Shown here in pieces: positions 1 through 6,056 of a stretch of DNA of 7,445 nt; within the stretch, counting starts at the first letter, position 1, and each line of letters begins with the position of its first letter. Source of the DNA: Lachnospiraceae bacterium (GTDB lineage Bacteria > Bacillota > Clostridia > Lachnospirales > Lachnospiraceae); NCBI GenBank assembly GCA_900769175.1, contig CAAGFP010000262.1:1-7445 (forward strand). The letters run 5' to 3'. Under the pieces are notes generated by a model, which saw only the letters and a program-made list of their open reading frames with translations, did not search any database and had not been told where the DNA came from. Made by a program: the position numbers and the translations under genes.

Positions 1-350
1 AGGTTCCGATAGATGTGAAGTGGTGGTTCGAGAACCAGTGGGGCTGGCGATATGGAACCCGCAGGGTTCTGAATTGATAAAATCGGTGGAACTAAAACCC
101 CCGCAGGGACGAAATTAGAACCACAGAGGTTCCGGCTGGCGTGAGGTGGTGGTTCGAGAACCCGTAGGGATGTAGATTCAGAACCACAGAGGTTCCGGCC
201 GGCATGAGGTGGTGGTTCGAGAACCAGTGGGATGGAGATTCAGAACCACAGAGGTTACGGCTGGCGTGAGGTGGTGGTTTGAGAACCAGTACGCTGGCAA
301 TATAGAACCCCAGCGATTCTTGCCAACAGGAAGTAGTGGTTTTGAGATTC
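1..350. repeat. Tandem array of ~62-64 bp units upstream of groESL
   Basis: Five full units and one decayed partial unit lie head to tail: 1-64, 65-126, 127-189, 190-251, 252-313 and about 314-350. Most begin with AGGTTCCGG or a variant, carry GTGGTGGTTCGAGAACC near the middle and end in GAACCACAG. Each unit therefore alternates GGTTC and GAACC, giving short inverted repeats such as GGTTC-GA-GAACC and GAACC-ACAGA-GGTTC across unit junctions. Units 3 and 4 (127-251) are the most alike; unit 2 and the last copy are degenerate. The array starts at the window edge, so it probably continues upstream, and it stops about 20 bases before the groE -35 box. An open frame crosses it on the minus strand, but adjacent units fall in different frames and no ribosome binding site precedes its ATG. 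I read the array as noncoding. Its function is unknown. Confidence 0.9.
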
Positions 351-370
351 AATTTTATTGTTTTTAAGTA

Positions 371-399
371 TTGACAAATGAAAACCATAAGGGTATTAT
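371..399 (+). promoter_or_regulatory. groESL promoter, SigA-type
   Basis: A perfect -35 box TTGACA (371-376) is followed after 17 bases by TATTAT (394-399) as the -10. An overlapping TATAAT at 397-402 would give a 20-base spacer and is less likely. The predicted start falls near 405-409, at the left edge of the CIRCE operator, the usual arrangement for HrcA-repressed chaperonin operons. The assignment is by consensus and position only. Confidence 0.85.
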
Positions 400-407
400 A
401 ATCATTG

Positions 408-434
408 TTAGCACTCGAAAGGTCAGAGTGCTAA
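408..434. promoter_or_regulatory. CIRCE operator (HrcA binding site)
   Basis: TTAGCACTC-N9-GAGTGCTAA is a perfect match to the CIRCE consensus, with 9-base arms (408-416 and 426-434) and a 9-base spacer. In Firmicutes the HrcA repressor binds this element and GroEL assists HrcA folding, so free chaperonin feeds back on its own transcription. It lies immediately downstream of the -10 box, where bound HrcA would block initiation. In the transcript it would also form a hairpin at the very 5' end. The distance to the groES start codon, about 220 bases, is longer than I expect for this operon. Confidence 0.97.
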
Positions 435-462
435 CAGAACAATACATTAAATCAAATGCATA

Positions 463-640
463 AGATTCTATTTTTGATGAACTAAAGAAAGAATCGAAAA
501 TACAATCGCTATAAGAGATTTTGTTTTTGATTATCGAAAGAAAGAATCGAAAATACAATCGCTACAAAAGATTTTATTTTTGATTATCAAAAGAATAACT
601 CAAAAATACGATCACTACATAAGATTTAGAATTTATTTAT
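463..640 (+). repeat. 53-bp tandem repeats in the groES leader
   Basis: Three full units begin at 463, 516 and 569 and a fourth partial unit at 622, so the period is exactly 53 bases each time. Each unit starts AGATT, followed by a T-run and GATTATCGAAAG-like sequence, then AATCGAAAATACAATCGCTA or a variant. The second unit can form a hairpin in RNA: TTTTTGATT (524-532) with AATCGAAAA (545-553), nine pairs including one G-U, around a 12-base loop. The first unit keeps eight of these pairs. The third keeps the stem with one bulge and has A-U where the second has G-U. The array ends just before the groES ribosome binding site (642-647). It should be transcribed as part of a leader of about 250 bases. 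Function is unknown; control of mRNA stability or translation is a guess. Confidence 0.9.
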
Positions 641-656
641 AAGGAGGCATTTTATT

Positions 657-941
657 ATGAAGTTAGTACCTTTAGGAGACAGAGTTGTATTGAAACAGCT
701 TGTTGCAGAAGAAACAACCAAGTCAGGAATTGTTTTACCCGGACAGAGTAAAGAAAAGCCCCAGCAGGCAGAGGTTATCGCTGTTGGCCCCGGAATTCTT
801 CCGGATGGAAAAGAAGTTAAGATGGAAGTAAAGGTTGGTGATCAGGTAATCTATTCGAAATATTCAGGAACAGAAGTGAAAGCTGATGACGAAGAATACA
901 TTATTGTAAAACAGTCGGATATACTAGCAGTAGTTCAGTAA
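657..941 (+). CDS. groES: Co-chaperonin GroES (Cpn10)
   Basis: This 94-residue protein is the cytoplasmic lid of the GroEL/GroES folding chamber; a heptameric ring caps GroEL to enclose unfolded substrate. It starts MKLVPLGDRVVLK, the conserved Cpn10 N-terminus. The mobile loop (about residues 16-32) carries the hydrophobic tripeptide IVL at 25-27, which contacts the GroEL apical domain. The YSKYSGTEV segment at 66-74 and the C-terminal strand ending DILAVV are also typical. Length is normal for a bacterial GroES. The start is set by AAGGAGG at 641-647, nine bases before the ATG. It is the first gene of the CIRCE-controlled operon, and repeat DNA begins directly after its stop codon. Confidence 0.98.
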   Translation: MKLVPLGDRVVLKQLVAEETTKSGIVLPGQSKEKPQQAEVIAVGPGILPDGKEVKMEVKVGDQVIYSKYSGTEVKADDEEYIIVKQSDILAVVQ

Positions 942-1170
942 AACAAACAACATAAGAATTCGCTGAAACAAGTAATGTTAACAAACAAAACAAGAATTCG
1001 CTGAAGTAAGTAATGTTAATAAGCAACATTAACAAACAAAAGTAGATTCAACAGCTAAACAAACAACAGTAGTTTCAACTATAGTAAATAACATTAGTAA
1101 ATTTCACTAAATAACATTAGTAAATTTCACTCAATAACATTAGTAAACTACACTAAAAAACATTAACGTA
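942..1170 (+). repeat. Multi-period tandem repeats in the groES-groEL spacer
   Basis: The 250-base gap between groES and groEL is filled by successive repeats of different period. Two 38-base units (942-979, 980-1017) share AACAAAC, AAGAATTCGCTGAA and GTAATGTT. Two 27-base-spaced units follow (from about 1032 and 1059), sharing ACAAACA and GTAG(A/T)TTCAAC. Three 23-base units (1087-1109, 1110-1132, 1133-1155) are built on AATAACATTAGTAAA plus a CAC(T)-containing tail, with a decayed fourth copy from 1156. A 7-bp stem, TAATGTT (1011-1017) with AACATTA (1025-1031), can form around a 7-base loop. There is no T-run, so this is not an intrinsic terminator. I see no gene or promoter here. The groEL ribosome binding site follows at 1178-1182. 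Confidence 0.88.
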
Positions 1171-1191
1171 ATAATTTGGAGGTATATTATC

Positions 1192-2814
1192 ATGGCGAAA
1201 GAAATTAAATATGGCGCAGAAGCAAGAAGCGCTCTTGAAAGCGGTGTAAATCAGCTTGCAGATACAGTAAGAGTAACCCTTGGACCTAAGGGAAGAAATG
1301 TTGTTTTGGATAAATCTTTTGGTGCACCCTTAATTACCAATGATGGTGTTACCATTGCAAAAGAAATTGAATTAGAAGATGCATTTGAAAATATGGGTGC
1401 TCAGCTTGTGAAAGAAGTGGCTACCAAAACCAATGATGTAGCCGGAGATGGAACCACAACTGCAACCGTACTTGCTCAGGCAATGATCAATGCAGGTATG
1501 AAAAACCTTGCAGCAGGCGCAAACCCGATTGTTCTTCGTAAGGGTATGAAAAAGGCTACCGATTGTGCAGTAGAAGCAATAAAAGAAATGAGCTCAAAGG
1601 TAAACGGCAAAGAACACATTGCACGAGTTGCTGCAATTTCTGCCGGAGATGATGCCGTAGGAAATATGGTAGCAGATGCTATGGAAAAGGTTTCCGGAGA
1701 CGGAGTTATCACAATCGAAGAGAGTAAAACCATGCAGACCGAACTGGATTTAGTTGAAGGTATGCAGTTTGACAGAGGTTATTTATCGGCTTACATGGCA
1801 ACTGATATGGAAAAAATGGAAGCAGTTCTTGAGAATCCGTACATTTTAATTACGGATAAAAAGATTTCCAACATTCAGGAAATTCTTCCGGTTCTTGAAC
1901 AGGTTGTTCAAAGCGGCGCAAAGCTTTTAATCATCGCAGAAGACATCGAAGGTGAAGCTCTTACAACCTTAATTGTAAACAAGTTGAGAGGAACTTTCAA
2001 TGTTGTGGCTGTTAAGGCTCCCGGATACGGCGACAGAAGAAAAGCAATGTTACAGGATATCGCAATTCTTACCGGCGGTAAGGTAATTAGCGAAGAACTT
2101 GGTTTAGATTTAAAAGAAGCTACCATGGCTGATATGGGTAGAGCAAAATCTGTAAAGGTTCAGAAAGAAAATACCATTATTGTTGATGGCGCAGGTGATA
2201 AGGACGAAATCGCAGCAAGAGTTGCTCAGATTAAGAAGCAGATTGAAGAGACAACTTCTGAATTCGATCGCGAGAAACTTCAGGAGCGTCTCGCAAAACT
2301 TGCAGGTGGCGTAGCAGTTATCCGAGTAGGTGCTGCAACCGAAACCGAAATGAAGGAAGCAAAACTCCGTATGGAAGATGCTTTGGCAGCTACTCGTGCA
2401 GCGGTAGAAGAAGGTATTATCGCAGGTGGCGGAAGCGCATACATCCACGCATCCAAGAAAGTTGAAAAACTTGCAGAAACATTGGAAGGCGACGAAAAGA
2501 CCGGTGCTAAAATCGTGCTCAAGGCACTTCAGGCTCCTTTATTCCACATTGCAGCAAATGCAGGTCTTGACGGAAGCGTAATTATTAACAAAGTTTATGA
2601 ATCCGAAATCGGTGTTGGTTTCGATGCATACAAAGAAGAATATGTTAACATGGTTGAAGCCGGAATTCTTGACCCTGCAAAGGTTACAAGAAGCGCTCTT
2701 CAGAATGCTACTTCAGTTGCTTCAACACTTCTTACTACTGAATCCGTTGTTGCAAATATCAAAGAGGATACCCCTGCAATGCCCGCAGGCGCCGGAATGG
2801 GCGGAATGATGTAA
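1192..2814 (+). CDS. groEL: Chaperonin GroEL (Cpn60/HSP60)
   Basis: This 540-residue ATP-dependent chaperonin forms double seven-membered rings in the cytoplasm and folds proteins inside the GroES-capped cavity. Visible family features are ITNDGVTIAKEI at 48-59, the nucleotide-binding GDGTTT at 85-90 (Asp86 matches the E. coli Asp87 position), the catalytic aspartate in MEDAL (Asp396, matching E. coli Asp398), and the Cpn60 signature AAVEEGIIAGGG at 403-414. The apical domain spans roughly 190-370. The C-terminus ends in a Gly/Met-rich tail (GAGMGGMM) that would project into the cavity. Length is normal and no key residue is missing. GGAGG at 1178-1182 supports the start. It is the second and last gene of the operon, followed by a strong terminator. 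Confidence 0.99.
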   Translation: MAKEIKYGAEARSALESGVNQLADTVRVTLGPKGRNVVLDKSFGAPLITNDGVTIAKEIELEDAFENMGAQLVKEVATKTNDVAGDGTTTATVLAQAMINAGMKNLAAGANPIVLRKGMKKATDCAVEAIKEMSSKVNGKEHIARVAAISAGDDAVGNMVADAMEKVSGDGVITIEESKTMQTELDLVEGMQFDRGYLSAYMATDMEKMEAVLENPYILITDKKISNIQEILPVLEQVVQSGAKLLIIAEDIEGEALTTLIVNKLRGTFNVVAVKAPGYGDRRKAMLQDIAILTGGKVISEELGLDLKEATMADMGRAKSVKVQKENTIIVDGAGDKDEIAARVAQIKKQIEETTSEFDREKLQERLAKLAGGVAVIRVGAATETEMKEAKLRMEDALAATRAAVEEGIIAGGGSAYIHASKKVEKLAETLEGDEKTGAKIVLKALQAPLFHIAANAGLDGSVIINKVYESEIGVGFDAYKEEYVNMVEAGILDPAKVTRSALQNATSVASTLLTTESVVANIKEDTPAMPAGAGMGGMM

Positions 2815-2871
2815 TTTTCCGTTGACTCGGATAAAATAATATCGGATAGAATTATATTAGATATAATAATT

Positions 2872-2911
2872 GGACTGTCATGCAAGCTGTTTCTTGTGTG
2901 ACAGTCTTTTT
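2872..2911 (+). terminator. Intrinsic terminator of groESL
   Basis: GACTGTCA (2873-2880) pairs perfectly with TGACAGTC (2899-2906). The stem continues inward through two G-U pairs and CAAG/CTTG (2883-2886 with 2893-2896) to a six-base loop. Five T residues (2907-2911) follow directly. It sits 58 bases after the groEL stop and should end the operon transcript. Confidence 0.93.
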
Positions 2912-3234
2912 GCCTTACAGTAAATCTCTTGGAATTTCGGTATTTAGTTTGTCCGGATTACGCATGAATTTCATTGTTCCTGTTTTTGTATGTAGAAAGT
3001 TTGTCCGGACTACGAATGAACACGTAGAAAGGTTGTCAGGAGTGCGGATATTTGCCGCTTGATTATCATGTATCCCAATATCATTAAAACAGAAGTTGAT
3101 TTCCATGCATAAAAGAGATAGAATAAGAATCCTGGCACCAAGTTTAAGGAAAATTATTGTTAACTACAAACCTTAACTCCCAACCCCCAAACTATAAACC
3201 AGTCCCAAGTATTTGAAGCCGAGAGAGGTAAAAC
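2912..3234. other. Gene-free stretch with degenerate repeats
   Basis: I see no gene in these 323 bases. Three related segments start near 2946, 2998 and 3030. The first two share AGTTTGTCCGGA(T/C)TACG and then ATGAA, 52 bases apart; the third is a decayed AGGTTGTCAGGAGTGCGG. GTAGAAAG precedes the second and third copies, 32 bases apart. Short open frames on both strands cross the repeats, but the copies fall in different frames and no start has a good ribosome binding site. From about 3160 to 3215 the + strand is poor in G and rich in A and C. A loose inverted repeat TTAAGG (3144-3149) / CCTTAA (3171-3176) is present. The promoter of the downstream transporter should lie here, but no -35/-10 pair with normal spacing convinces me. 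Confidence 0.6.
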
Positions 3235-4593
3235 ATGAACTCAAAATTTGAAACACACAAAAAATTGCTATTAATCTCGATTCCCATCATGTTAAGTAAC
3301 CTGATTTCTCAGGTGCAGATGTTAATCGACCGTATATTCTTAGGACAACTTGATATCACTGCGATGAGTGCGGTAAGTAATGCGTCTTCCCCGATTTGGA
3401 CGACCATGAATTTCGTTTTTTCGCTTGCAATCGGCTCAAATATTTTAATCAGTCAGGCAATTGGAGCAGGAGAGAAGGAACTTGCAAAGAAACGTATGGC
3501 AGCATTGTTTAAGTACGCGAATGTATTCTCGGTTTTTCTTTTTGTGATATGGATGTTCCTTCCACGCCAGATTTTTACACTGATGGGAGCTGCTCCGGAA
3601 ATCATGAATGATTGCGTTGCATATGCAAGATGCAGTGCGCCGGTATTTTTGCTTCTTGGACTCGGAAGTGCGATTTCAACGATGCTTCAGGTAAGCGAAA
3701 AGACAGGAATCATGATTTGGTACGGACTAGTGCGTTCGCTGGTTAATATTTTTCTGGATTATTGTCTTATATTTGGAAATCTTGGATTCCCAAGGCTCGA
3801 AGTCGCAGGCGCTGCACTCGCAACTGCCATTGCAGAGATTGTAGGCGACGTGCTGATTTTAGTATATGTACTGATAAATAAGAAGCTTTGGATTAAACCT
3901 GCTATGAAAGAAATATTCGTTGCGACCCTTAAGCCTTACATCGATTCGGTTAAAATGGGGCTCCCGACAGCCTGTGAAGACCTGGCGTGGAATAGCGGCA
4001 GCCTGTTTTTAATTGTAATGCTGAATCAAATCAGTAAAGAAGCATCGGGAATTTATTCGATTATTTTCGGAATGGAGCTGCTCCCCGTCTGCGTGATTTC
4101 TTCAATGGGGACCGGTGTGCTGACATTGTCCGGTCAGGAAACCGGTCGGGAGAACTTAAAAGGAGTCATGAAAGTCGTAAAAATCGCTCTTTCATGGGCA
4201 GCGGTCATTGCAGGGATTGTTCTGGTCTGCTTTATATTATTCCCGGAAACCATTACCGGGTGGTTTACAAAGGATGTAAATGTTATTCTTGCGTCATCGC
4301 TTTATTTGGTTATCGTCGGAATTGATTTATTCCCGAAATCCGGAAACATTTTAGTCGGCGCCGGAATCAAGGGCTATGGGGATACGAAATGGATGCTCAC
4401 AACACAGATTTTCGGAACTATTTTTGTAATTGAAGGCTCCGCACTTTTGGTTCTTGTATTCCATCAGGGAATTGAAGCGCTGTTTATGCTTGTAGTTGCC
4501 GACGAAACTTTGCGCTGTATTGTGAATACAATTCGCCTCAATTACATAGTAAGACGAAATAAAATCTCATGCAGCAACTCAATGGCAAATTAA
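3235..4593 (+). CDS. MATE family multidrug/cation antiporter
   Basis: This 452-residue polytopic membrane protein has the length and hydrophobic pattern of a 12-helix MATE transporter, a family that exports drugs or other organic compounds in exchange for Na+ or H+. Supporting features are the first-helix region ending IDRIFLGQLD (31-40), the SQAIGAGEKE loop (73-82), FGNLGFPRLEVAGAALAT (180-197), which is a hallmark of the family, GLPTACED at 242-249 with Glu248 in the helix-7 region, and GYGDTKW at 380-386. The two-fold internal organisation of MATE proteins fits this spacing. The substrate cannot be told from sequence. AGAGAGG at 3222-3228 supports the ATG. It appears to be a single-gene unit: the groESL terminator lies upstream and 160 bases of structured DNA lie downstream. 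The stop codon lies inside a 24-bp tandem duplication. Confidence 0.93.
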   Translation: MNSKFETHKKLLLISIPIMLSNLISQVQMLIDRIFLGQLDITAMSAVSNASSPIWTTMNFVFSLAIGSNILISQAIGAGEKELAKKRMAALFKYANVFSVFLFVIWMFLPRQIFTLMGAAPEIMNDCVAYARCSAPVFLLLGLGSAISTMLQVSEKTGIMIWYGLVRSLVNIFLDYCLIFGNLGFPRLEVAGAALATAIAEIVGDVLILVYVLINKKLWIKPAMKEIFVATLKPYIDSVKMGLPTACEDLAWNSGSLFLIVMLNQISKEASGIYSIIFGMELLPVCVISSMGTGVLTLSGQETGRENLKGVMKVVKIALSWAAVIAGIVLVCFILFPETITGWFTKDVNVILASSLYLVIVGIDLFPKSGNILVGAGIKGYGDTKWMLTTQIFGTIFVIEGSALLVLVFHQGIEALFMLVVADETLRCIVNTIRLNYIVRRNKISCSNSMAN

Positions 4594-4634
4594 ATCTCTA
4601 AAACAATAAAAAATTAAATCTCTAAAACAATAAA
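4587..4634. repeat. Perfect 24-bp tandem duplication over the transporter stop codon
   Basis: Bases 4587-4610 and 4611-4634 are identical, each containing TTAAATCTCTAAAACAATAA. The first copy includes the last codon and the TAA stop (4591-4593) of the MATE gene; the second is wholly intergenic. The perfect identity suggests a recent duplication or slippage event. Because the stop lies within the first copy, the protein is unchanged. Confidence 0.95.
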
Positions 4635-4639
4635 CTTCG

Positions 4640-4710
4640 GATTGAAATTTCGCGCCTATTCAGTTAAGATAAAATTTGGCGAATAGGAAAGCGCAACAGA
4701 AATTTCAATC
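4640..4710. repeat. Nested inverted repeat between transporter and membrane-protein gene
   Basis: The outer arms GATTGAAATTTC (4640-4651) and GAAATTTCAATC (4699-4710) are perfect 12-bp complements. Inside them GCGC (4652-4655) pairs with GCGC (4691-4694) and CTATTC (4656-4661) with GAATAG (4681-4686), separated by small bulges around a 19-base loop. Total pairing is about 22 bp. No T-run follows, so it is not a standard terminator. A second copy of GCGCCTATT at 4714-4722 could compete for the inner right arm. It may be a small dispersed palindromic element, an operator region or an RNA structure. Confidence 0.85.
4642..4670 (+). promoter_or_regulatory. Candidate promoter for the membrane-protein gene
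   Basis: TTGAAA (4642-4647) and TAAGAT (4665-4670) are separated by 17 bases, a reasonable SigA-like pair. It lies within the left arm and loop of the nested inverted repeat, so a protein bound to the repeat would block it. A transcript starting near 4677 would begin just before GAATAGGAAAGCGC. Both boxes are imperfect and the assignment is tentative. Confidence 0.35.
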
Positions 4711-4753
4711 AAAGCGCCTATTTGCAAGCTTGTAATTTAGAACCGGAGGTTTC

Positions 4754-6052
4754 ATGAGAGGAAAAAGAATCCTTCAATCCATTATCCTTTTAATTGCGTG
4801 CCCGATTGTGGGTACCCTTTTGTTGTTTTTGGTGCATTTGCTCCCGACCGGAGTTATGAAGGAGCATCTGTATTATTCGCAGGGTATTATTACGAAAGAG
4901 AATCTGGATGAAGTTCAATTGCCGGGATACCCGGCATCGTTTACCGGGAACTTCACGGATTGCCTGATGCTCGAACATGCTATATACAGAAACAGTCAGC
5001 ATTCTGCCTTCTCACAGGCGATGCATATGTACCGGCTGGAAAGCCATTACGACGAGAACGACCCGAGCGGATGGTCGCCGGGCGTATCCCTCATTGATTA
5101 CATCAACGGGAATCCGCAGGCGCGCGAGGTGGAATATGCGCGGTACTGGCACGGTTATCTGTTGGTGCTAAAGCCGCTATTACTGGTGACATCGCTGGGC
5201 TCGATTCGGATCCTGAATGCGTCGCTGTCATTGATTTTACTGGGAATCACGGGTATACTACTGTATAAAAGAAGCGACGAGCTGCTTAGCGCCGGCTTTG
5301 TCTGCACGATGCCGTTTTTCTATTATTTTGGCATGTACGCATCGCTTTCGCAAAGCATTTGTTTCTATCTGATGTTGATTTCGCTTTGTATTCTGCTATT
5401 ATTAAAGAAGGAATCGCTGGAAAAATTCGGCGTAATCAATTACTTCCTGCTTGTCGGCGCGTCGACTGCTTACTTTGATTTTCTGACCTACCCGCTTGTG
5501 ACCCTCGCGTTCCCGCTTGTGGTATATGGCTATCTTTACTGGTCGGAAATAAAGCCTGCGCTTATTGATCTGATAAAATATCCGCTCGCCTGGGCAGCAG
5601 GCTACGGCTTTATGTGGGCTTCCAAATGGGCGATTACGGATTTATTTTATCAGGACGGAATTATCAAAAATGCGATATCGACCGTGTTTAGCCGGACTTC
5701 CGGAGCCGGAGAGAATCGCATCAGTGGATGGTTTGCGGTCATAAAAGACAACCTTGCACCGTATCTGAACTGGGGATATGCATTTTTGCTGGGGTTCATT
5801 CTTGTTGCGATGATGCTTCTTTGCGTCATCTGCAAGGCGAAGCTGGATTTCACGAAATGGAAGACGGCGCTCGCACTGCTGATTCCGGCGGTTTTGCCGT
5901 TTGCCTGGTATTTCATTTGCGAGAACCACTCAAAAGAGCATTGGATGTTTACCTGTAAAATCCTTTCGATCGTGATTTTTGCCGTGCTGGCTGCATTTGC
6001 CAAACTGTTTTCTTATTCAATAGGAAATTCAGAGGAATTTCCTATTGAATAA
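4754..6052 (+). CDS. Multi-pass membrane protein of unknown function, possibly GT-C-like
   Basis: I do not recognise this 432-residue protein with certainty. It has an N-terminal membrane helix (about 7-30), a long and probably extracytoplasmic segment (about 31-135) containing FTGNFTDC (63-70) and EYARYWHGYL (127-136), then roughly eight to ten further hydrophobic segments between 137 and 420. Conserved-looking polar spots are YFDFLTYP (240-247) and ENHSKEHW (390-397) just before the last helix. One N-terminal helix, an acidic first loop and many later helices recall GT-C polyprenyl-phosphate-dependent glycosyltransferases, but no defining motif is certain, so this is only a hypothesis. CGGAGG at 4744-4749, four bases before the ATG, supports the start. 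Codon use leans to GCG, CCG and CGG more than the neighbouring genes. The last 13 residues are encoded by an inverted repeat that contains the stop, so the C-terminal tail may be a recent change. Confidence 0.75.
   Translation: MRGKRILQSIILLIACPIVGTLLLFLVHLLPTGVMKEHLYYSQGIITKENLDEVQLPGYPASFTGNFTDCLMLEHAIYRNSQHSAFSQAMHMYRLESHYDENDPSGWSPGVSLIDYINGNPQAREVEYARYWHGYLLVLKPLLLVTSLGSIRILNASLSLILLGITGILLYKRSDELLSAGFVCTMPFFYYFGMYASLSQSICFYLMLISLCILLLLKKESLEKFGVINYFLLVGASTAYFDFLTYPLVTLAFPLVVYGYLYWSEIKPALIDLIKYPLAWAAGYGFMWASKWAITDLFYQDGIIKNAISTVFSRTSGAGENRISGWFAVIKDNLAPYLNWGYAFLLGFILVAMMLLCVICKAKLDFTKWKTALALLIPAVLPFAWYFICENHSKEHWMFTCKILSIVIFAVLAAFAKLFSYSIGNSEEFPIE
6013..6052. repeat. 18-bp perfect inverted repeat spanning a stop codon
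   Basis: TTATTCAATAGGAAATTC (6013-6030) and GAATTTCCTATTGAATAA (6035-6052) are perfect complements around an AGAG loop. Three more A-T pairs form beyond one mismatch (6009-6011 with 6054-6056). The right arm holds the final codons and the TAA of the membrane-protein gene. As an mRNA hairpin it is followed by A residues and not T residues, so it is not an intrinsic terminator on the + strand. Read on the minus strand it also lacks a downstream T-run. Confidence 0.95.
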
Positions 6053-6056
6053 AAAA

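Noticed and set aside
1..350. Possible CRISPR array
   Set aside because: Units are contiguous and similar along their full length; there are no constant repeats separated by unique spacers, and no cas genes are present.
92..388. Minus-strand 98-codon open frame with repeated NHHLTPAGTSVVL-like peptide
   Set aside because: The repeat units change frame along it, it has no ribosome binding site, and its start lies inside the groE promoter region. It is best explained as read-through of a noncoding tandem array.
364..558. Minus-strand 64-codon open frame across CIRCE and the leader repeats
   Set aside because: It overlaps the promoter, operator and leader, and its sequence is low-complexity translation of AT-rich repeats.
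2110..2448. Minus-strand 112-codon open frame inside groEL
   Set aside because: It is antisense to a highly conserved gene and is a shadow of groEL codon bias, with no family features.
2822..2868. Possible promoter TTGACT with TATAAT after groEL
   Set aside because: The spacing between TTGACT (2822-2827) and TATAAT (2863-2868) is far too long, and the site lies just upstream of the groESL terminator.
2880..3106. Short open frames on both strands downstream of groEL
   Set aside because: The plus frame starts at the last base of the left terminator arm. DNA repeat copies fall in different frames, and neither frame has a credible ribosome binding site.
5650..6003. Minus-strand 95- and 117-codon open frames within the membrane-protein gene
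   Set aside because: They overlap each other and the longer plus-strand gene, which has a good ribosome binding site and a coherent membrane-helix pattern.
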